Assembly: GCF_000820145.1 (NCBI RefSeq)
Contig: NZ_CDBW01000013.1
Span: forward strand, 62,001 to 126,000
DNA: 64,000 nucleotides
Direction: 5' to 3'
DNA from: Aeromonas sobria
GTDB taxonomy: Bacteria; Pseudomonadota; Gammaproteobacteria; Enterobacterales; Aeromonadaceae
Shown here: in pieces, positions 59,801 to 64,000 of the stretch
Position numbering within the stretch: position 1 is the first letter of the stretch
How the letters are laid out: each line of letters begins with the position of its first letter
The notes under the pieces: generated by a model
Seen by the model: only the letters and a program-made list of their open reading frames with translations
What the model was told of the DNA's origin: nothing
Database searches by the model: none
Position numbers and translations under genes: made by a program

Positions 59801-60516
59801 TTTGGTTTCACATCAGAGTAACCAAACAATAGCAATGAGCGTTCCGAAGCTGTTCCGTTCGCATCTGAATTAAAAAAACCATTGATATCAAAATTGTTTT
59901 TTACAAAAACTCTAACATCACCAATTAATTTGACAGCCTTTCCAGCAGACAGGTTAAGTTGTTCAATCCAGTAATCCCCAGGCCCTAATGTTATATCTTT
60001 ATTTACATTAAGGACGTTAATGAACACCTCTTTTTCTTTTGGCAAAATGCTGAAATCTTTGCAACCACCATTTATGCTTACTTGGCCAAAGTTATTTTCA
60101 CCATCACCAATTATCACACTACCACCATTACACTCAACATTATTTTCCGGTAATGACGTATATTTAAAGCTATTCCCACCTTCTATACTAATCCCTTGAG
60201 CTGTCACGGGAGGAGACGTTAACTTACACGTTATCCTGCCTCCTTTTAAATCATCACACCCATCATTAGGTGGGTAATCATTTATAGTGCAAAATTTCAG
60301 CGAATCTGCATTGGTACCATATATTTTAGCAGTGCCATACTGAACCAGCCCATCATTATTAACACCGCTACATACAGTATTATTTCCACCTTGGTGACCT
60401 TGTACAACAGCAGGAAAAACTTTATTTATATCAATATCAAAAGCGTAAGCATTGAATGTAGTTAAACTAATAGCAACAGCTTTTAGTAGTAATAAGTGAA
60501 GGCTAGATTTCATCAT
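56803..60516 (-). CDS. mshQ: MSHA biogenesis protein MshQ, large lectin-like surface protein
   Basis: MshQ is the large last protein of MSHA pilus operons; in this position it is a candidate pilus-tip or surface adhesin. The 1237-residue product has a signal peptide (ending NAYA), an N-terminal region with parallel-beta-like repeats (about 120-290), a concanavalin-like lectin domain (about 295-545, with FDHSAYGGTGADGIAMVLSD and GGWLGVGIDEFGNFS), then the long C-terminal DUF6701-type region. The N-terminal quarter is clearly AT-richer than the rest. ATG overlaps the mshP stop by 4 bases. Confidence 0.88.
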   Translation of the reverse strand: MMKSSLHLLLLKAVAISLTTFNAYAFDIDINKVFPAVVQGHQGGNNTVCSGVNNDGLVQYGTAKIYGTNADSLKFCTINDYPPNDGCDDLKGGRITCKLTSPPVTAQGISIEGGNSFKYTSLPENNVECNGGSVIIGDGENNFGQVSINGGCKDFSILPKEKEVFINVLNVNKDITLGPGDYWIEQLNLSAGKAVKLIGDVRVFVKNNFDINGFFNSDANGTASERSLLLFGYSDVKPNSNSALTGYVYSAGAVVINSNSVINGRVTSESLTMNSNGIIRDTVQKFEPELQCFNDDFNSLALKPEWVVKTSKGTFSPSIQEGRLRLTEDKNDQATSLTYLKLFPAANNLVTVEFDHSAYGGTGADGIAMVLSDAKITPQPGAFGGPLGYGHKGSTAPGFAGGWLGVGIDEFGNFSAEGGSNNQPSRKNSIAIRGSGSGTTGYRYLYGSATLSPPIHNGKGYPTFPHRYRLTVDSRSGNKTMVSLERNVGAGYAAVSGISSFDAIKEPGQSPIPENFYLSFTGSTGGSNNKHDIDNVKICALKVNPVGVQVHHFEFSHSGQGITCQPEEVTIKACANADCSQLMSETVTAALTPHPITNGGWSSGSGLNNVNNGIVTITNGATKVMLSNYSANSITMGVSSSTPPLRPQSDTLCRSGSLGPAKQYCTLPFADAALRFNVPTFYAGASGVTSIRAIKSNDAGATKVCVPLLTGNQTLQFASTKVVSEVSSAVPMVNSTAVAPSGSVIVPFNGDGVGQLTVQYPDAGVLRLDATFQKSDATGTLKLIGSDTFAVLPSSILLRGQDQPACSGADDTSYMANCGVYSKAGAEFTLQAQALNQLGDLTPGFGATNLAVQWARLAPLTGVNGTVSPALLSISKGVSSTIAKWDEVGVLKAGITDFVPYPGYQDETPQLKVPLRWSEPIGRFVPWDYRLSGGFITPACNAFTYMSQPFASGFVITARNLQQGTTQNYQGAFAKGVAEMVAANALDGVARDKRITLSPSLSWASGIASVNQQSPFGLNTRFDRAASPEAPFASLSFGIKVDDKDGSNTRLATPNMNAAVAGACVGASCDAVRLGTQKLLYGRLLAGTEAGVASAPLAIPQRMQYYDGGNWLLNKEDQCTQLSLANQGFTFINPSQTFDAATRELNLGAGRKIKLGLGSSAPGGDAALAKDGEILFHFAKPDISVRIPYKVDLAKQPSSPTWLSEPASVNESNLKGEAIFGSSRGNDRIIYRREVMQ

Positions 60517-60977
60517 TTAGCTCCATCATAAGCTTCGGCCATCAGGGTTCTGCTTACTGCAAAATCGGGGTTGGCGCTGTTGGGATTAGCAGTGCCACAT
60601 TGACCAATACTCTGTAGCCGATAGCCTGTGCTTGGCTGGTTGTTATAGGTCACCGCGATCTCCCTGCAGCTGACCTCCACCTGGCAGCCCGTCAACCCAA
60701 GTTCGCTAAACTGACGCGAGGCCTGCACCAAGCTGCATCGAGCCGCAGGTGGCGTGGTCGGTCGGTTGGGAAAAAGCTGGTACAACGCTACTTCAAGCCC
60801 GCTTTGGGCAGCCAGCAGGGCACGCACGCTGCGCACCTCCACCGTATTTTTCTCGCCGCTATCGACCAGAAAACGGCCCATAGCTGCCGCCAGCAGGGCC
60901 ATCACCACAATCACAAACAGAGCGATCATCAAGGCGCTGCCTCGCATCCGTCCGAAAGCCTGTAGATCAGGGCACAT
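60513..60977 (-). CDS. mshP: MSHA biogenesis protein MshP
   Basis: A 154-residue PilX/MshP-type minor pilus protein with an N-terminal membrane helix (GSALMIALFVIVVMALLAAAMG) resembling type IV pilin N-termini. It has several cysteines (CSLVQ, CQVEVSC, CGTAN) likely to form disulfides in the periplasm. It overlaps mshO by 11 bases and mshQ by 4. Confidence 0.88.
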   Translation of the reverse strand: MCPDLQAFGRMRGSALMIALFVIVVMALLAAAMGRFLVDSGEKNTVEVRSVRALLAAQSGLEVALYQLFPNRPTTPPAARCSLVQASRQFSELGLTGCQVEVSCREIAVTYNNQPSTGYRLQSIGQCGTANPNSANPDFAVSRTLMAEAYDGAK

Positions 60978-61896
60978 TGAACACCTCTATCTTGTGGTTG
61001 AAGGTGACCGACTCCCCCTTGCGCTCGAACACAAAGCGCATACCAAACTCCCCTTCGGCGTTAAACGCCGAGGTTTCCCGATAGAAGGTGCCAATACGAA
61101 GGGAATCCGCCATCAACACGCCCTGTGCAGGTAAGGATGCTCCAATGGGGGCAGTGGCACGGGTCAGCGTGTTTCCTTCCACACAGTAACGTACCTGCTG
61201 GTTGGCAAAGTAGACCCGGCTGCCTGGAGAGAGGCCAGTCAGACTCTCGGTGCTGGTATAGCGGATGGTTTGCGCTCCGGATACGGGCGTCAGCACATCC
61301 GTGACCTTGGCTACGCAGCGGCCATAATCGCAGCCTGCCGTGAGCGAACCGACTTTTTTGTCCGGCACGGGGAAGACGATCAGCTGATCATCTTTTTTGA
61401 CGGCGGTGGCATCCACATCCAGCGGATTGGCAGCAGAAGCCGGGGTCGCCATCACCAGCTCAAGGGTGGCCGTGCTCCCCGACATGGCGCGGTTAAGTGC
61501 CAGATAGCGGCTGGAGGTGCTGATGGGCCAGAACCGCAAACAGGCACCGGTGTCGTCCCATGTCCCGCCAGTCGTCTCGATCCGCTCCGAGCCCGGCACC
61601 GCATCACGCAGTTCGCGGTTAAGCCGCTCCATGGCGAAGCGGGCGTCGCTCATCAGCTGCTCACGGCTGCTGGCATCACCATAAATCTGGGTGCCGATAC
61701 CGATAAACTGGCTGGTAAAGGTCGCCATGATGCCGAGCAGCAGGATTACCATCACCAGCTCAACCAGGGTAAAACCCCGGCTACGCCCCAGTTTGGCGCA
61801 GGTGCGATTAGCCGGTAGGCGTAATCGGACGTCGGAAGTAGCTGCAGGAGCAGACATTCGGGCAGGCAGGCAACACCCGACAGCGGAGCGATCCAT
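60967..61896 (-). CDS. mshO: MSHA minor prepilin MshO
   Basis: A minor type IV prepilin of 309 residues with the processing motif RG-FTLVELVMVILLLG. From ATG 61896 the leader is 41 residues, long for this class, but this ATG has GGGGGA 8 bases upstream and overlaps the mshD stop (TGATG), so I keep it. A second ATG at 61857 has no such site. The central part holds the MshO-type GACLRFWPIS and cysteine-rich segments. Confidence 0.88.
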   Translation of the reverse strand: MDRSAVGCCLPARMSAPAATSDVRLRLPANRTCAKLGRSRGFTLVELVMVILLLGIMATFTSQFIGIGTQIYGDASSREQLMSDARFAMERLNRELRDAVPGSERIETTGGTWDDTGACLRFWPISTSSRYLALNRAMSGSTATLELVMATPASAANPLDVDATAVKKDDQLIVFPVPDKKVGSLTAGCDYGRCVAKVTDVLTPVSGAQTIRYTSTESLTGLSPGSRVYFANQQVRYCVEGNTLTRATAPIGASLPAQGVLMADSLRIGTFYRETSAFNAEGEFGMRFVFERKGESVTFNHKIEVFNVP

Positions 61897-62516
61897 CAGT
61901 AGTTCCCCCGGTAAAAGGAGAAGTCGAGCACGCTCCCATCCGGCAGCTTTACCTGCAACAGGATCCGCTTGCCGATAGACTCCGCCTTAAGGCCCGAGCT
62001 TCCAAACAGGTTATCTGGCGTGACGGAGATCCTCACCTGATAGTTGCGATACTCATCGTCGTTATTCGTCACCACGCTGGTTTGCGTAAACCAGCTGGCC
62101 TGTTGCCAGCTGCCTGCAGTATCAAAATCATCCACATCATTAAAGGTGTAGGGTGCCGCTTCACCACTATCTGGGCCATAAGCGCTGGCTTGCCAACCGG
62201 TGATGGCTGGAGCAGGAGGCTGCTGGGTACAAGCCACACCCACAGGGCAACTGCAGTCCCCGTAAAACTGGCCATTGAAGGTCTCGCCACAGCGATAGCG
62301 ACCACCGTTATGATCCGACTGTTCATCAAACGACTTTTGCAGGATCTCACCGGAGAGGCGCTGGGCCAGTTGGGCGGCACGCACCTGTTGCACCGGATCC
62401 ACCGCCTGCGGCGCCTGATTGATCAACAACCCCAAAATTCCGGTCAAGGCTACCGCCAGCAGCACTATGCCGACGATCAACTCAATCAGGGTAAAACCGC
62501 GCTTAAGGGATCTCAT
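61896..62516 (-). CDS. mshD: MSHA minor prepilin MshD
   Basis: A 206-residue minor type IV prepilin; the short leader MRSLKRG precedes FTLIELIVGIVLLAVALTG. The body contains a cluster of cysteines (CGETF, CSCPVGVAC). Start ATG 62516 has GAGGGG 8 bases upstream and overlaps the end of mshC by 14 bases; the open frame continues 16 codons upstream but would give an unusually long leader. Confidence 0.9.
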   Translation of the reverse strand: MRSLKRGFTLIELIVGIVLLAVALTGILGLLINQAPQAVDPVQQVRAAQLAQRLSGEILQKSFDEQSDHNGGRYRCGETFNGQFYGDCSCPVGVACTQQPPAPAITGWQASAYGPDSGEAAPYTFNDVDDFDTAGSWQQASWFTQTSVVTNNDDEYRNYQVRISVTPDNLFGSSGLKAESIGKRILLQVKLPDGSVLDFSFYRGNY

Positions 62517-62991
62517 GGATAAACCCCTCGGATTCAATCTTGATGCGGCTAGTCTCACGGCCATCGGTTACTTGCAGGGTACAACCCGTCGCACAGGGGC
62601 CCAGCGGCCGCCCCATCTGATCAAAGCGGATAACAAAAGGAGTATTGCCATTGTTCCAGGAGAGGGTGATCCCGGCAGAAAGAGTCACTGGACGACCACG
62701 GGTGAGCTGATTGGGATTCCAACTCGATATGGCCGCAGGATTGTCACAGGGGGACTCTGTGCTGTGGCCAAATTGGCCCGCTTCAACAAGCAGTGAGGTA
62801 CAACGATTGGCCGGTTCGTGCATATTGACGGTCTGTACCAACCGCAGCCGGGTCAGCAGCTCGTCACGCACGGTTTGAGTTTCAAAGCCGCCTTTGCCCA
62901 GCCATTTGGGCACGGCAAAGGCGGCCAGAATCCCGATTAACAGGATCACCAGTACCAGTTCAATCAGGGTAAAGCCCTTGGTTGCAGGCAT
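62503..62991 (-). CDS. mshC: MSHA prepilin MshC
   Basis: A 162-residue type IV prepilin starting MPATKG-FTLIELVLVILLIG with the GFTLIE processing site. Four cysteines (NRCTS, SPCDN, GPCATGC) suggest disulfides. ATG 62991 is 54 bases after mshA; an in-frame ATG 4 codons earlier (63003) is also possible, and neither has a strong ribosome site. Position between mshA and mshD is the conserved one. Confidence 0.88.
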   Translation of the reverse strand: MPATKGFTLIELVLVILLIGILAAFAVPKWLGKGGFETQTVRDELLTRLRLVQTVNMHEPANRCTSLLVEAGQFGHSTESPCDNPAAISSWNPNQLTRGRPVTLSAGITLSWNNGNTPFVIRFDQMGRPLGPCATGCTLQVTDGRETSRIKIESEGFIHEIP

Positions 62992-63010
62992 GGAGGTTCT
63001 CATCAGTGAA

Positions 63011-63038
63011 AAGAGAAAGCGAGGCCGAAGCCTCGCTT
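63011..63038 (-). terminator. Hairpin between mshA and mshC, likely partial terminator
   Basis: On the minus strand AAGCGAGGC and GCCTCGCTT form a 9-bp stem with a TTCG loop, followed by TCTCTTTTC. It lies directly after the major pilin gene and should cause partial termination. Confidence 0.75.
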
Positions 63039-63044
63039 GCACGC

Positions 63045-63488
63045 TTACTTACAGGTATCCGCCAATTTAACCTTGAAAGGAGTATCTTTATCAGCAGCCT
63101 GCGTATAGGTCACATAACAAGAGTTACCCTTTGTATTATCAGGATAAAAATCTGCAGTGCTTCCTGTAGGAGTCGCAGGAGAAACAGACCAGCCATCCAA
63201 TGTAAGTGCATTTTTAACTGTCGCAGCAGTCGGATAACCATAAATAGCCTGAACTGTAGTTCCAGCAACAGATACAGCAGAAGACGATGCCTCAAGACCT
63301 TCTAAAGCGGCCTTGCTATAAACCAGATTGGCAGCACTCTGCAGTGCAGATTGAACACCCTGCGCTGCAGACTTACGAGCATCATCCTGCAGATTCAGGA
63401 ACTTGGGTGCAGCAGTAACTGCCAGAATACCCAGAATGATAATCACGATAACCAGTTCGATCAGGGTAAAACCCGCCTGTTTTTTCAT
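63045..63488 (-). CDS. mshA: MSHA major pilin MshA
   Basis: MshA is the structural subunit of the mannose-sensitive haemagglutinin type IVa pilus, used for surface attachment. The 147-residue prepilin has the short leader MKKQAG followed by FTLIELVIVIIILGILAV, the conserved Glu5, and two C-terminal cysteines (GNSCYV and the last-but-one residue) forming the usual pilin disulfide loop. An AGAGGAAAG site precedes the ATG. AT-richer than its neighbours, as is usual for highly expressed pilins. Confidence 0.92.
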   Translation of the reverse strand: MKKQAGFTLIELVIVIIILGILAVTAAPKFLNLQDDARKSAAQGVQSALQSAANLVYSKAALEGLEASSSAVSVAGTTVQAIYGYPTAATVKNALTLDGWSVSPATPTGSTADFYPDNTKGNSCYVTYTQAADKDTPFKVKLADTCK

Positions 63489-63502
63489 TTCACTTTCCTC
63501 TG

Positions 63503-64000
63503 TTAATTAATATTGGTGGTCACCTGACCGGAGGCCGGACGGTAACTGAAACTCATAAATGCATCAGTTTTGCCTTGCGGATCCTGATACTTGCCATCAC
63601 TGCCCTTACTCAGACTATTGACCAGATAGTAGCGGCAGACCGAACTCAGGCCATTACTGCTCACTGTGGCATAGTATTTCAGGTCATTCCCGCTACCGCG
63701 CACTTCATTGAAGCTGGCCGTAGCCTTGGGCGGGTTTTGCAGTAACCCCTCCCAAATATTGAGACAACGATCTGCGGTCAGATTGGTCGGGTCCACATCC
63801 GGTGTGCCGCTGGCGGCGCTATCCATCGGATAACCGGGGGACAGTTCGCCATTGCTGATCTGGCTGTCGGTCGGCGTGGTCAAATAGAAACGGCTGCCAT
63901 CATAGAGCACGGTATTGAGGCTGTCCTGCTTGGCTCGCCCCTCAGCTTCCCACTGGGCCCGCACCAGCGAGACACCGGTAGCAAAACCGCCGGAAACCCC
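63503..64000 (-). CDS. mshB: MSHA prepilin MshB, 5' end cut by window edge
   Basis: The C-terminal 165 residues of a minor prepilin, open to the window edge. The first visible residues GVSGGFATGVSLVRAQWEAE match the helix just after the hydrophobic pilin N-terminus in MshB; that N-terminus, with the processing site, lies beyond the window. Two cysteines (DRCLNIW and SSVCRYY) are present. It ends 14 bases before mshA. An internal GTG at 63964 is only a codon of this frame, not the start. Confidence 0.85.
   Translation of the reverse strand, partial: GVSGGFATGVSLVRAQWEAEGRAKQDSLNTVLYDGSRFYLTTPTDSQISNGELSPGYPMDSAASGTPDVDPTNLTADRCLNIWEGLLQNPPKATASFNEVRGSGNDLKYYATVSSNGLSSVCRYYLVNSLSKGSDGKYQDPQGKTDAFMSFSYRPASGQVTTNIN

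Overview
The window reads as chromosomal core sequence from a gamma-proteobacterium, most likely an Aeromonas species. This is inferred from protein similarity and synteny (dcw cluster beside rnpB; MSHA pilus genes next to mreBCD; a petABC bc1 complex; rplM-rpsI; degQ-degS; lptFG-pepA-holC-valS), not from a database search. I see no insertion sequences, phage genes, CRISPR arrays or rRNA; there is one tRNA, tRNA-Leu(CAA), and one large ncRNA, RNase P RNA.

Region 1 (1-13.4 kb, minus strand) is the division and cell wall cluster mraZ-rsmH-ftsL-ftsI-murE-murF-mraY-murD-ftsW-murG-murC-ftsQ, tightly packed with many overlapping ends and several non-ATG starts. FtsQ runs off the left edge, and no ddl gene lies between murC and ftsQ. 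A consensus-like promoter followed by four 10-bp-spaced MraZ boxes precedes mraZ. Region 2 (13.7-18.6 kb) holds rnpB and rsmI (minus) and the divergent envelope/replication set lpoA-yraN-diaA-dolP (plus). Region 3 (18.7-24.8 kb, minus) holds sspAB, petABC, rplM-rpsI and zapE. Region 4 (25-29 kb, plus) holds zapG, degQ with a candidate sigma-E promoter, degS and an RDD membrane protein, with tRNA-Leu on the minus strand. Region 5 (29.1-36.6 kb) holds lptFG diverging from pepA-holC-valS. A MarC-type membrane protein follows.

Region 6 (37.7-45.2 kb) is the accessory-looking part. It starts with two tandem copies of an unrecognised 67-residue protein, each with its own leader and identical terminator. 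Next comes a MurNAc-scavenging locus: murQ (etherase), murP (PTS EIIBC), an exported GH3 N-acetylglucosaminidase-like enzyme, an OmpG-like outer membrane channel and a convergent RpiR-type regulator (murR). The GH3 and porin genes are visibly richer in A+T than their neighbours. Together the set suggests one route: cleavage of muropeptides or murein outside the cytoplasm, entry through a dedicated channel, PTS uptake as MurNAc-6-P, then conversion to GlcNAc-6-P.

Region 7 (45.2-56.6 kb, minus) is the mreB-mreC-mreD-maf-rng-yhdP string followed by a small Dabb protein, a Nit-type amidase and tldD, with an 85-bp MITE-like element between the last two. Region 8 (56.8-64 kb, minus) is the pilin half of the MSHA type IV pilus operon, mshB(partial)-mshA-mshC-mshD-mshO-mshP-mshQ. 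A terminator-like hairpin follows mshA, and mshQ carries a lectin-like domain. MshB runs off the right edge.
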